A stretch of DNA of 64,000 bases from Aphelidium insulamus (GCA_036784855.1 JAZDSV010000003.1:17501-81500), one strand, 5' to 3'. Positions 43,837 through 55,267 are shown, counted from the first letter of the stretch. A program made the numbers and translations. Notes: a model not told the origin generated them from the letters alone.

Positions 43837-44979
43837 CTAGTGTTGCTTGCCAAAATGCTTCTCCTTGCACGCCTCGAGTGTCTTGATGTATTGATTTGCT
43901 TCCTCGCGAGCTTCTGCGAGTTTCATCCGCTGGGCTGCATCGTACGCGTTATCGCCCTTTAGTGCCTGGAATTCTCGACCCCAGTCGTCAAACTTCTGCT
44001 GCCATTCGGCAATCCGGTTATTGAGCTCTTCCAGGATCTTTTGCCTCTTTGTCAACTTTTTCGCGTGTTCTCCCTTAAGCTTCTCTTCAATCTCGAGAAG
44101 CTTGCCGGAAATCGCTTCCTTCTCGAGATTGTGCACTGGTCCGGCCGGCAGACCAAGGTACCGCTGCGTCAAATCTTGCTGCCTTTCCCGCAAACGATCT
44201 TCCTTGGAAGGGGGTTGCTGACCATTCCTGCCCCACAGCTTGTCCCACCACAACCACCATTTCTTCTTCAACAATTTTCCGGTATCCGACCACCACGAAT
44301 GCATGAACTTGGTGCTAGAACCCAGCGCGACAATCAGGCCAGATCTTCTTGCATATACACTGCCAGTCTCGCCGTCCATTATGGCCAGCTTGTAATTCTC
44401 AGCGGAGCGTAGTCCTCGAGGAAGCACAATATCCAGTACGTAGCACGAGCCGGGATGTTTATGTTCGCGGTCAATTGCACCCGCCAGCTCAGACATCGTC
44501 CCGAAATGCAATGGAGTTATTGCCGTGGAGCGGTCACTACTGCTATGATGCCTCCCGCCCACAAAGATTTCTCGCTGGCGGTTATGTACGAATGGCGTGA
44601 TGGTGCGAGCGAGATCGTATTCCTTTTTCTGTCCCCTCACAGACAACCTCAACTTTAGCCTGTCCATCTCCTCTGCTGACGGGCGTTTGCTGCACAGTAA
44701 GTAAGCATAATATAGCGTTGTAGAAAATGGTTCACACTTACAATTGCCAGCATAAAACGGTCGCCGCCGGTTCAGTAAATATCCAGCGCGGTACGTGAAA
44801 TCGTTCAACGTTTTCGAATGTGGGCAAGCCATACATTATGACACGTCCCGGCAAGACGAGACTCCTACACCATTCCCATCAGCACTGAGAATTACACGGC
44901 ATATAAACATCAAAACGCACCTGACCACGGCTGCACAGGCTAGCAGAAGCAGCGCGATCGCCCGCATGCTGGAAAACAT
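43837..44979 (-). CDS. secreted or ER orphan protein with coiled-coil tail
   Basis: Three exons from the ATG at 44979. Exon 1 gives a signal peptide (MFSSMRAIALLLLACAAVV). Exon 2 reads SLVLPGRVIMYGLPTFENVER...VPRWIFTEPAATVLCWQ. Exon 3 (from about 44,695) reads KRPSAEEMDRLKLRLSVRGQ...EIFVGGRHH...CYVLDIVLPRG...WWSDTGKLLKKKWWLWWDKLWG and then a long Lys/Glu/Gln coiled coil. A Trp/Lys-rich stretch lies between. About 345 residues. I recognise no family. It could be a lumenal or exported protein. Confidence 0.55.
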
Positions 44980-45171
44980 TTTTGCGATCAGGCGTAAATG
45001 TGGCGTCGGGTTGTCCCTGAACTGGTTGAACTGATTGGTTCCTAGCGTCCTATATCTGCCGTAAGGACAATTAACGTAATCTGTACCAGATAGCAGAGCA
45101 GACTAGAGAAACATTGCACTATTAAAGTGTGATAATTAATTGAATTTGTTTATAAGTTGGATATTCGTACG

Positions 45172-46643
45172 TTACCGATGTGATGCGCTCCACATGGCAA
45201 CTCCCAGACAGAGCAGCGCACCGTACACGGCCCACACCTTAATGAGCGCACCCTCGTCGCCCAATGCCCGCGCCAGGCCGTGCGTCCGATCCCCCAGCCA
45301 CATGGTGAGCTCCTGCTTCCGCTTGCCGACGGGAAAGTGTCCAGTCGCGTAAAACTGGTCCATCAAGTCGTCCTTTTCCATAAACACTTGGTGCAGCCAC
45401 TGTCGGAATGGCGTGCTGAGAAACTCGCCACCGGGCGTGGATGACCGAGTGTTGGGCGGTGAGTGATGCGATGACTTGTTTGCCGGCCGCCTGTCAACAT
45501 CTGTGTCGATGGCACCGGGGTGAGTGGCAAGCGAACTTTCATTCTGCTGCTGATCACTCAGGGATGAGGCGGTGGGAGCTGTGACGGCGATCAAATCCGC
45601 TTCCGAGACTGATTCTTTCAGCAGTGCCACGCCTTCGGACGGAGAGCCGACAATGGGGATTTCGTCAATGGGAAAGCGCCGAATGTGAAAATGCAGCACG
45701 GGAGCGGCGCTGGACACCATATGGAGAGCCTCGTAGCGGATTTCCTCTGGACAATCATCGTATATGCTGTCGTAGGCCATAGTGATGTCATAAACGGCAG
45801 TTATATCACTCTGCAAGTGGTTCAAACAGAATTCCAGTCCGGTAACTCGCGGTAAAAGTATATGCTTTGGCACTTCCTGCACATGCGTGTTGGATGTAAA
45901 ATGGTTACAGCATCGCGGCCTACAGTAATTCCAGCCTTGGCAGCAAACTCGGCCGAGCGGTCGCGTGTAGAGTCGCAATATATTGTGCCTATATCAGTTA
46001 GAATACGCAGAATGTTTAATATACTTCAATTAAACAAAAAAAATCGCACCTTCGGGGAATATGAGCAGCCAGACTGGTTCGCAGTTTTGAGATATTTTGT
46101 CCAACATCGCGGCCAAGTAGCGCCTGTCTCTGAGCCAGTTGCGACGCAGAAATATAAACTCAAAGAAGCGCATTCCCTAGGAGATGCGCAATGAAAGTCA
46201 GCATGTACGTAGACACTTGGTGCACAGCCACAACCAACCCAGCCAATGATGGGAATGTGCTTCAGCGAATCCTTCAATATAATCTTGACCAGGCCGTGCG
46301 CGTGGCATCGCTGCGCCAGCATCCATATGTAGATCCAGTCCACGTAGGCCTGGTGGTTGGCGATCAGTACCACGGACTCGGGCCCCGCCATCTGCTCCAC
46401 CGGGTCACCGGTCAGCACCAGTTTCGTAGGTGCAAACAGGTAGCAGAGTAGCAGCAGTGACTCGGTGTAGGCACGTTGTGTGAATCGAATAAAGCGCCGG
46501 TACACGGGCCGCGGCAACAGCGGGTAGAGCGGCAGGGAGGCCAGCTGGAGCAGGTTGAGCAGCAGGCTGTTGATGCCCACCACCGCGCCCACTGCCGCCG
46601 TGAACAGCGGGGCCACCAGCCAGTGGTTGCGGTCCAGCGGCAT
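45172..46643 (-). CDS. lysophospholipid acyltransferase (AGPAT/LCLAT1-like)
   Basis: Four exons, about 430 residues. Transfers acyl chains to lysophospholipids in the ER membrane. An N-terminal membrane segment, then the HX4D motif VLIANHQAYVDWIYIW, the second motif FFEFIFLRRNW, the third LLIFPEGTIYCDSTRD and the fourth HILLPRVTGLEF follow in family order. The C-terminal exon has an acidic/Ser disordered insert (about 45,440-45,620) and ends in a hydrophobic segment (VWAVYGALLCLGVAMW). The motif spacing fits the AGPAT3/4/5-LCLAT1 group; the exact substrate cannot be told. Confidence 0.85.
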
Positions 46644-47215
46644 TAAATAGGGTGTGGATTGTGTGTGCGTGTACGACGTAAGGTGCAGTGGCGCTGTTCT
46701 TGCTCCCTAACATTGCTAATGCTTTACTATTTACCATTTAATGCAGACTCTCTCGGCAATAGCGACAGCACGTGTCTGCGTATGTGGCAATGGGGCGTTG
46801 GTATTGCTCACATACATATATGCTCTCATTATTAACGATGTTTAACGCTTTCACGGTGTACTTACATACTGTGTGCTTAATCTGTACTTGCTCCAGCAAT
46901 GTGCGATCAAACAGTTCCGTCAATTGAATATGCTAGCCCCTTGACGCCTACACTATAGCAGGAACCATGGCGTTGGACAAGTCATTCAATACCGTGTTCA
47001 TTGTGGGCCTTTTTGCAACACAGAATGATTACGTGGCGGCATTAAATGTTATTACATGTGTGCATGTACAATGCACAGTGTAGCGTCCAATGCGCTACGG
47101 CAACCCATTTATATTTGCCTCGCGCGGCCGCAAATTTCGACAATGCGCCTTCTTGATAATGCACATGGCCCGTTAATATGTGCGTGTTTTTTCAAAGCAA
47201 CTTCAATCACAGTCA
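46644..47215. other. spacer, possible small ORFs
   Basis: About 570 bases. A minus-strand 61-codon ORF (46,738-46,923; MTELFDRTLLEQVQ) and a plus-strand 38-codon ORF starting at 46,968 are the only candidates; neither is recognisable. Otherwise nothing seen. Confidence 0.35.
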
Positions 47216-48156
47216 ATGGCAGACGCGGTGAAAGCGCGACTGGAAGCGGCATTTGCAGAGCTGCAGTCTGCTCGCTGCATTGCTCCTACAACCCCAAATA
47301 GTGCCGTGGATACCAAGTCCCAGTGCCAAGCTGGTGAAGGTGACTCGTTGCAAGACGATTTCATGCGGCTAAGCCAGCCCGGCAGCAGGAAATTCACGTA
47401 CGCGCACTGCACTATAATACATAATACATACAATAATACGTATGTACGCACTAATATGCCGCAGACACAAGGCTCTGGGGCGACTAGCTATACCGGAATC
47501 TACTAGCGGCAACGCGTTGCTATCGTCGTTGGCTGCTGGCAACGCGATGCTGGCAAAGGCAGATAGACGCGCCGATATGCTCACTGCACAGACTTGTGAT
47601 CACAGTGCCCTGCCATCTGCCACCAAGCACGTGGAAAAGGTACATTTATATTCGATAATTTTAAATGTCGCCAACGAATATCTCTCAGAAACCACTCACC
47701 CTGGGCGCCGCGTGGTTCAACATGCCGGCTACGGAATTGACACCAGAAGTGGCGCGCGATTTGCGCCTTATTCAACTGCGTAATGTGCTGGACCCGAAGC
47801 GATTTTACAAGAAGGACAAGATGCTGCTGCAGGATGGCGAGGCCGCGGCGGCCGGCAACGCGTCGCAGTCCAACAAGAAGACAGCTGCCAAGAGGGCGCC
47901 CGCTAAATTCTTTCAGATCGGCAGAATAGTTGACTCGCCCACTGATGGCGCCCACAGTCGACTCACGAACAGGGAGCGGCGGCGTGAGCACATTGTGGAT
48001 GAGCTGCTGGCCGATGCGGAGACGCGGCGCTACTTCAAGCAAAAGTTTGTCGATGCCCAGTTCAAGAAGCAGCGGGACATGGGCCGCGGGAGCAAGTTTA
48101 CTCGGCGTCGTGGTGCCGCCGCTTCCACCACCTTTGCCAAGGCGGTGCGGCGTTAA
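47216..48156 (+). CDS. FCF2: FCF2/DNTTIP2-type pre-rRNA processing protein
   Basis: Three exons, about 270 residues. The C-terminal Fcf2 domain is clear: GAAWFNMPATELTPEVARDLRLIQLRNVLDPKRFYKKD, then FFQIGRIVDSPTDGAHSRLTNRERR and HIVDELLADAETRRYFKQKF. It works in the nucleolus in early cleavage of the 35S pre-rRNA for the small subunit. The N-terminal half is low complexity. The introns (about 47,398-47,464 and 47,641-47,689) are GT-AG. ATG at 47216. The C-terminus is Arg-rich, as in the family. Confidence 0.9.
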
Positions 48157-48674
48157 AATCATTTCAATAGTAGTAGATGGTATATACATATACACTTTTT
48201 GGTTAGTCGAATAGAGATTCGATAGAGATGGAGAAATTGTACGTGAGGCATGGAGGGACGAGCGACACAGAGCGCATAATGCTAAGACATGGTAGAAAAC
48301 ATTATTCAAGAGGAAGCTGAGCAAGCAACTTGTTAATAGTCAAATACCGTGGCGATGTCCAATGTGGGTAAGTTTATAGACAATTGAGACTGTTAAAGTT
48401 TCGGTCAGCTCTGACGAATGCCTGTTGCCTGTTGCACACACGATGGCGGCAAAGAAGACGACAAGTTCGGGCTGGCTGGGTGAAAAAGCTTTAATACTTT
48501 GAAATAATATCTTTGTTAAGCAACATTCCAGGAGAAGAAAAGAATATAATCTGCATAATATATCTGCGCAAGTGTGAGGTCATGGCAAAAAAAAATCTGC
48601 CATCGATTGTTCGACACGGCTTTGTATTCTTTCCGTCTCTTTCACGCACGCACGCTCCAATTCAGCAATCGCGG
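48157..48674. other. spacer upstream of citrate synthase
   Basis: About 520 bases. ATGTCCAATGTGG followed by a splice donor-like GTAAG at 48,356 and a small ATGGCGGCAAAGAAG piece at 48,443 look like possible mini-exons, but no continuous gene can be built. Nothing else seen. Confidence 0.35.
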
Positions 48675-50310
48675 ATGCCGGCTCTCGTTCACAGTGTGCG
48701 TACCGTTGTGCCCCCTATTGCGGCTGTGCTGTGTGTGTCTCGATGCTACTGCCTGCTGCGTCTTGTTATTCCATCTGCACGTGCTGACGCCCATGTAGTC
48801 TCGTCGTTTGGCGTCGTGGCACCTGCTGCGCCGATGCAAGTCCACCGTGGCTGGCAGCGGCTCGGCGCTCAAGCAGCGCATGGCGGAAATCGTGCCGCTG
48901 AAACAGGCTGAAGTGAAGCAAGTGCGCAGTGAACACGGCTCCAAGTCACTCGGCACCGTCACCGTGGACATGGTTGGTGCAGTTGCTGTAGTATTATGTT
49001 AACACATATACTAATGCTATTTAAACTCTCTTGATACTAATTATCATCATCATAGGCGTATGGGGGCATGCGCGGTATCAAGGGCATGATATGGGAGACG
49101 TCGCTGCTGGACGCTGACGAGGGTATTCGCTTCCGTGGCATGACGATTCCCGAGTGCCAGAAGAAGCTGCCCAAGGCACCGGGTGGCGATGAACCGCTGC
49201 CGGAGGGTCTTTTCTGGCTGCTGCTCACCGGGGAAGTGCCCACGGAGGCGCAGGTGAAGAGCGTGTCAGCAGACTGGGCCGAGCGCGCTACCATCCCCGC
49301 GTTTGTCGAGGAGCTGATTGACCGTTGCCCCGTGACACTGCACCCAATGTCGCAGTTGTCGCTGGCCGTGACGGCACTGCAGCACGACAGCAAGTTTGCC
49401 CAGGCTTATCAGCAGGGAGTGAGCAAGGCGCAGTACTGGGAGCACGTGTACGAGGACTCGATGGACCTGATCGCCAAGCTGCCGGTGGTGGCCGCGCGCA
49501 TCTACCGCAACGTGTTCAAGGACGGCAAAGTGCACAAGGTGGACCCGTCCAAGGACTGGTCGCACAACTTTGCGTCCATGCTCGGGTTCGGCGACAATGC
49601 CCAGTTTGTGGAATTGATGCGCCTCTACCTCACCATTCACTCGGACCACGAGGGCGGCAATGTGTCGGCGCACACCACGCACCTGGTGGGCAGTGCTTTG
49701 AGCGACCCGTACCTGTCGTTGGCTGCCGGTATGAACGGTCTGGCGGGACCGCTGCACGGCCTGGCCAACCAGGAAGTGTTGCGCTGGGTGCTGAAGCTGC
49801 GCGACAGTCTGGGCGATGCCACGTCCGACGACGACGTCAAGAACTACTGCTGGTCCACCCTGAAGAGTGGCCAGGTGCGTGATGCACATCTGTGTTGTGT
49901 GAAGTAGCACATTACGTAATCCATTATAGGTCATTCCTGGTTACGGACATGCAGTGCTGCGCAAGACCGACCCGCGCTACACGTGCCAGCGTGAATTTGC
50001 TCTGAAGCACCTGCCCACCGACCCGCTGTTCAAGCTGGTGTCCCAGCTGTACAACATTGTGCCGAATGTACTCGCGGAACAGGGCAAGACCAAGAACCCG
50101 TGGCCGAATGTGGACGCGCACAGCGGTGTCTTGCTGCAGCACTATGGCCTGGTGGAACAAGATTTCTACACGGTGCTGTTTGGTGTGTCTCGTGCGCTGG
50201 GTGTATTGTCACAGCTGGTGTGGGACCGCGCACTCGGCCTGCCCATTGAGCGACCAAAGTCCCTCACCACGGAGCTCATCTGCAAGCAGTTTGCCGCCAA
50301 CAAGGCATAA
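48675..50310 (+). CDS. CS: mitochondrial citrate synthase
   Basis: Four exons, about 465 residues. Condenses oxaloacetate and acetyl-CoA in the TCA cycle. The first exon (MPALVHS) is joined by an intron of about 100 bases to [16 protein letters not shown], giving a presequence. The core [31 protein letters not shown], the SNFASML-like helix [12 protein letters not shown], the His in [37 protein letters not shown] and [17 protein letters not shown] contain the three catalytic His/Asp positions of the mitochondrial type. Ends at the TAA at 50310. Confidence 0.96.
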
Positions 50311-50539
50311 CAAGGCAATAGTTACAAGCAGACGGCAAGTATGCGAGCACGATCTATTAAACGACAAGTGGAATATCTGTCATACAATGGTTGGTTTATT
50401 CTTCGTGGTATTTTATTTGCTCTGTTCAGGAGGCTCCGCCCGAGCCTTTGGAATGGAAGTAGTCTAGAATGCAATAGTTTCAATCGGCTGTTTGTTAATC
50501 GTGAATTGAATAGTAATACTTCAATTGAATGTTTCGGCC

Positions 50540-50960
50540 TGTTGATACGTCATCGCGTCCCGCCTTATCGCGACCCGCGCTTACGTATATGGAGCGTTGC
50601 CAGGCTACCGCCTGACTACTTAAGGCAGCTCGGCAAACAAGTACCGTCGTGTTAGATTCTACTAGCTGTGTGTGTCTGCGTCCTGTTGGTCTTGACACTA
50701 CTAAAGAATCCACGCGACAGGTAAATATAAGGTGTTAGATTCTACTAGCTGTGTGTCTGCGTCTTGTTGGTCTTGACACTACTAAAGAATCCACGCGACA
50801 GGTAAATATAAGGTGTTAGATTATACTAGCTGTGTGTCTGCGTCTCGTCGGTTAGACACTGCTAAAGAATCCACGCGACAGGTTTCGCGGGCACCGCATC
50901 GTTTAACAGAGCCAGTGTCGAGGTTGTTTCACCCAACCCTCACTGTTGGTAAAAACTTTT
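50540..50960 (+). repeat. solo LTR of the same family, 421 bp, three internal units
   Basis: Same LTR as 4406-4666 and 8855-9198 in the opposite orientation, beginning TGTTGATACG and ending AAAACTTTT. It has three tandem copies of the internal unit; the third is more diverged and shares its variant with the LTR at 51.6-51.8 kb. Flanks CGGCC and CGACC may be a five-base target repeat with one change. No internal element sequence is attached. Confidence 0.88.
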
Positions 50961-51145
50961 CGACCTAAGGGGCTAAAATGGATAATCAATTAATCGATTA
51001 TTGTATCGATCAATTAATTGATTGATGTATTTACCACCAATATTCCAGCCAGCCAATCACGTTGTTTTTTGCAGCCAGCAATTTGCTGCATTGCTTGACA
51101 CATCATCCATCTAAATTCTGTTGTTGTAGTGCTCATCAAAAATTT

Positions 51146-51415
51146 ATGGCGCGTTTTAGCTTCACAGCATTTGCTATCATTGCGTTGTTTTGCTTTCTTA
51201 TGTCTATGCTGGCGATGGCAAAGATGCACCGTCGTTGTGGCAAGTGTCTGCCTAAGGAGTTTTGCCACAATGGCAGTTGTATGAACCGCAACATAGCCAA
51301 GGGGTTCTTTTTGTGCGATAATTCTTCAGACTGCGATTACTTTGCTCCTTGTCTAAAGTCACCTTGTGAATGCGTATACGCAAAAAGAAAAGATGGACGT
51401 GGATTTTGTCTATAG
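51146..51415 (+). CDS. small secreted cysteine-rich peptide
   Basis: 89 residues from the ATG at 51146. A strong signal peptide (MARFSFTAFAIIALFCFLM) precedes a mature part of about 60 residues with at least ten cysteines: RRCGKCLPKEFCHNGSCM, FFLCDNSSDCDYFAPC and KSPCECVYAKRKDGRGFC. The spacing resembles WAP/EGF-like or toxin-like disulfide-rich peptides but does not match one family exactly. It lies between two LTRs in opposite orientation (50540-50960 and about 51584-51821), so it may be a mobile or recently captured gene. Function unknown: antimicrobial, protease-inhibitor or signalling roles are all possible. Confidence 0.6.
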   Translation: MARFSFTAFAIIALFCFLMSMLAMAKMHRRCGKCLPKEFCHNGSCMNRNIAKGFFLCDNSSDCDYFAPCLKSPCECVYAKRKDGRGFCL

Positions 51416-51583
51416 TTCTGTAGATAGACATATGTCGGCTCCACCAGTTTTAATTGAAATAAAGCTTAAAATAAGCTACCACGTACATGTGAACTTCGTA
51501 AAAATTACGGTAGAATTCATTCACGGCCAGATAACACATTTAGATTTCGTCGAGTTGGAATTTTCTGCGGATTGTAAAGTACA

Positions 51584-51821
51584 AAGTCTTTGCCAACAGT
51601 GAGCGTTGGGCGCAACAACCTTAATATGAGCTGGCTCTGTTAAATGATGCGGTGCCCGCGAAACCTGTCGCGTGGATCCTTTAGCAGTGTCTAACCGACG
51701 AGACGCAGACACACAGCGAAACTTATATCTAACACGATTTCCGAGCCGCCTTAAGTGGTCGGTTCCTGGCAGCACTCCGCATACACAAGGACGAGTCGAA
51801 GTGCGTGATATTTATCACTCA
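51584..51821 (-). repeat. diverged LTR-like fragment of a related subfamily
   Basis: Starts AAAGTCTTTGCCAACAGTGAG and follows the LTR plan of 4406-4666 (GCGGTGCCCGCGAAACCTGTCGCG, then a single repeat unit, then CCTTAAGTGGTC) but with many differences and a different outer end. Same orientation as the full element. Older than the copies at 4.4-9.2 and 50.5 kb. Confidence 0.8.
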
Positions 51822-51871
51822 AGTATTAAGCGTGAATAAAACATGAAGCGAACACGTCAATCTAGGTCGAT

Positions 51872-52396
51872 ATGCTGCGCGCGCTTCGACAACCGACGTT
51901 GCAGAATGCCGCCGGCCAGTGGGCACCACGCGCATCGTATAGCGGAAAGGCATCCGCAGCTGGCGCAGTAACCGCTACGGATGCCACATTCAACAAGCTT
52001 GTATTAGACGCGGCCAACCACAATCAGCTGGTGCTGGTGGACTTTTACGCAGAGTACGTACCAATGGTGATTAAATTAGGCTAACCACATTCGCAGCTGG
52101 TGTGGCCCATGCCGCATGCTGGCGCCGATACTGGAGACGGCCGTGCGCAACCAGAGCGCAGAAAAGGTCAAGCTGATAAAGGTCGACGTGGACAGCAGCA
52201 CCGAGACGGCGGCCAAGTTCCAGGCACGTGTACTCTATGTGCTTCTCAAACCCTCCGTGTGACCATATGTGGATACTAGATCACGGCACTGCCGACTGTG
52301 GTTGCATTTCGCGCCGGCAAAGAAGTGGACAGGTTTATGGGAATGCGTTCAGGCGATGCCGTCTCCAAGTTTATCACTGCACATTCACCACAGTGA
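51872..52396 (+). CDS. TXN2: mitochondrial-type thioredoxin
   Basis: Three exons, about 137 residues. The N-terminus MLRALRQPTLQNAAGQWAPR looks like a presequence. The core [22 protein letters not shown] contains the redox CGPC site; KLIKVDVDSSTETAAKFQ, ITALPTVVAFRAGKEVDRFMG with the cis-proline, and an AVSKFITAH helix complete the fold. It reduces protein disulfides in mitochondria. The second intron (52224-52279) begins GCACGT (GC-AG); splicing joins AKFQ to ITALPT as in relatives. Confidence 0.93.
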
Positions 52397-53331
52397 CGAC
52401 TGCTCATTCTAATACATACATTGGTCCTGTACATTGTGTATTGTGCTATAAGCCTGCATTATTTAAGGCGACTGTATTGGTCTCTTTTTCGTATCTTAAA
52501 TGCTTGTGACACCCGTAAGCACATTGCAGCTATTACTGACAGCTCTTCATGTACCTAACCGCGCATATTACATACCTCTGCGTATGCTGTCGTATGCTGT
52601 TATTGGTGAGCAAAGTGCAATGGTGAGATTACCGCAAAGGCCGTGCATTTTGCGGAGCCTTATACCAGCATACGACCTTTGAAATTCTCCCACTGTACGT
52701 AAATATCTATATGCTATCCATACACCACAGACATATACACAAACAGATATCTATATACATGCACAAAGATATATATATCAGTGTTTATATATTATAAATA
52801 TATCAGTGTTTATATATTATAAATATATCTGTGTTTATATATTATAAATATATCAGTGTTTATATATTATAAATATATCTGTGTTTATATATTATAAATA
52901 TATAAGCGCATGAGCGCAATGGCAAATCGTCGCTTTGTTTGCGTTGCGAACGTATTTTCGGCGCTCTGCTTTCGGTCCAATCGCCCGTTTCTGCTGTTTC
53001 GCCGCTTCTGCCAGCCCGCCGTTGCCGTCGCCTGTGCCGCCCTCTTGCCGACGCCGTGCCTGCCGCCGCTGCTGTGCTCTGTCACCCCGTGCTGCGTGCC
53101 CCGACACCGCTTGCCGCCCGTCAGCCTTCGTGGAGTCTCCTGCTCCGGCTGCCGTTCGCCGATCATCTCGCTCTGTTTGTGTCGCCCACGTTTGGTCACC
53201 TGTGCCCGAGAGAGCTGCCGTGCTCCTTGTCTGCCACCGCTGACACTCCCCCCATCCACTCACTTACTCCACCCCCCTCCGCACTGGTCATCGCCGGCAG
53301 TACTCTACCGCTCTCGTTGCACTAGAAACAC
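52397..53331. other. spacer and GSK3 5' region
   Basis: About 935 bases. The left part is unremarkable; 52,730-52,905 is AT-rich with a 25-base tandem array (listed separately); 52,910-53,331 is GC/C-rich and reads as an open Pro/Arg/Cys frame that is probably leader or promoter rather than coding. Confidence 0.5.
52780..52904. repeat. five tandem copies of a 25-bp AT-rich unit
   Basis: Units at 52780, 52805, 52830, 52855 and 52880 consist of (A/T)GTGTTTATATATTATAAA followed by TATATC. The first base alternates A,A,T,A,T. The copies are otherwise identical, which suggests recent expansion. Lies just upstream of the GSK3 leader. Confidence 0.9.
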
Positions 53332-54976
53332 ATGTCGTCATCGCACCACGGCGCCCCGCGGTCTTCAGCCACCGCTGCTGGGGGAAACTCGGGACAGAGC
53401 GCCGCCGCCGCCGCCGACCACCAAAAGCTTGCCGGGTCTACGCCGATCAATGGAATACGTACAGGTGCGATGCATCGCCAGAACCTCAAAAAACACCTTT
53501 CTAACCTCGATGTGCACAGATGTGGACCCGAATGTTGTGCACTCGGTGTCGGCCTGTGTCGGCAGCACCGGCCAACCCAAAGACATCTCGTACTCGTCGA
53601 TGAAGGCGGTGGGTAATGGCTCCTTTGGCGTTGTGTTCCAGGCCAAGATTTTGGAGACTGGGGAGATGACCGCCATTAAACAGGTGCTGCAAGATAAGCG
53701 CTTCAAGGCAAGTGCAGAGATACCAGAAACACTAGACATACATATGGCTCACATGGACTCCATGCAGAATCGGGAGCTGCAGATCATGCGCTCAGTGTCG
53801 CATCCGAATGTTGTTGCGTTAAAGTATTACTTTTACACCAATGGCGACAAGGCGGACGAAGTGTATCTGAATCTGGTGCTGGAATTTGTGCCCGAAACTA
53901 TTTACAAGGCGTGCCGGCACTATGCGCGGCTCAAACAGCCAATGCCGACCATACTGATAAAGGTAATTGTGCTAATGATATAATTTATATCCAAAACTCC
54001 GTTAACACACACATCAGCTCTATATGTACCAAATGTTCCGCTCAATGGCGTACATTCACGCGGTCGGCATCTGCCATCGCGATATCAAGCCGCAGAATCT
54101 CTTGCTGGATCCGGTGACGGGCAATTTAAAGCTGTGCGACTTTGGCAGGTTCGTGGTACCATCGCCATCTTAATTTGTACACTTGGTCTAAATTGCTGTC
54201 AGTGCCAAAGCGCTGGTTCCCGGTGAGCCAAATGTATCCTACATTTGTTCCAGATACTACCGCGCCCCGGAGCTGATATTCGGTGCCACCAACTACACCA
54301 CCAGCATAGGTGCAGTGGTTCATCAATCCTGGAGTACCATGTAAGTTCGCTAACCCGCCTAGACATATGGTCAACTGGCTGCGTGATGGCGGAACTGATG
54401 CTCGGCCAGCCGCTGTTTCCTGGCGAATCCGGCGTCGATCAGCTGGTCGAGATAATAAAGATTTTGGGCACGCCTACTCGCGAACAGATCCGCTCCATGA
54501 ACCAGAACTACACCGAGTTCAAGTTCCCCGCCATCAAGGCGCACCCCTGGTCAAAGGTATCTGCGTGGTGTTGTTGTATTCTATTTGTAGCTCACATTCA
54601 ATTCCAGGTGTTCCGGTCAAGGGCCACGCCAGAGTCGCTGGACTTGATTTCAAAACTGATAGAGTACACGCCCACCGCGCGATTGACGGCCATCGAGGCC
54701 ATGACGCATCCGTTCTTTGACGAGCTGCGCCTGCCCGACACCAAAATGCCCAGCGGTCGACCGCTGCCAGCTCTATTTGACTTTTCTGCCATAGGTTAGT
54801 GCCATAATCATTTATATTCTGTGTGATATCAACCCTGCACAGAGCTCTCCATACGCCCCGACCTGGTCCGCAAGCTGGTGCCGCCACACGCCGAGGCCGA
54901 ATTGCGGTCACGCGGCATTGACGTGAGCAATTTTGTGCCGGTGCCAATCCCGCGCAGCGTCAACAATGACAGCTAG
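53332..54976 (+). CDS. GSK3: glycogen synthase kinase 3
   Basis: Eight exons, about 400 residues. Ser/Thr kinase of metabolism and Wnt-like signalling. [13 protein letters not shown] (glycine loop), [17 protein letters not shown] (lysine and alpha-C), [31 protein letters not shown], the activation-loop tyrosine in [21 protein letters not shown], and RFVPIPR-like ends identify GSK3. The N-terminus ([18 protein letters not shown]) lacks the RTTSF autoinhibitory site of vertebrate GSK3. The intron at 53708-53767 begins GCAAGT, is 60 bases and stop-free, so unspliced RNA would add 20 residues before alpha-C. Stop at 54974-54976. Confidence 0.95.
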
Positions 54977-55109
54977 ACGGCCACTCGGAGACGCGAAAGA
55001 GCAGCTATACGATTATGATTTTGATGCACGTTTGTTCGTCGACACTGTTGATTTTGCCTTCATGGCACCGATGCGCCGTGATAATTACAGTAGAGAGCCG
55101 TTTAATAAT

Positions 55110-55267
55110 CTTTGTTAGAATTATAGTGCAACGATGTGCATGGATGCCATGCATAGGTATAATATTTGTTAGAATTTTAGTGCAACGATGTGCATGGATG
55201 CCATGCAGAGGTATAATATTTGTTAGAATTTTATTGCAACGATGTGCATGGATGCCATGCATAGGTG
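55110..55267. repeat. three tandem 54-bp units with a TGCATGG-CCATGCA hairpin
   Basis: Copies at about 55110-55163, 55164-55217 and 55218-55267 (last one shortened). Each holds TTTGTTAGAATT, GTGCAACGATG and TGCATGG ATG CCATGCA, a seven-base perfect stem with a three-base loop, except one base change in copy 2. Located in the convergent region after GSK3. Confidence 0.9.

Noticed and set aside
46738-46923. 61-codon minus-strand ORF MTELFDRTLLEQVQ
   Set aside because: Plausible start but no recognisable family or clear splice partner; noted only within the spacer entry.
49266-49934. 222-codon minus-strand ORF over citrate synthase
   Set aside because: Shadow of a strongly conserved gene on the plus strand.
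52910-53331. Open frame upstream of GSK3 in frame with its second exon
   Set aside because: Arg/Cys/Pro-rich without domain character; the short MSSSHH exon spliced at about 53,460 gives the family N-terminus with the right phase. More likely leader sequence.
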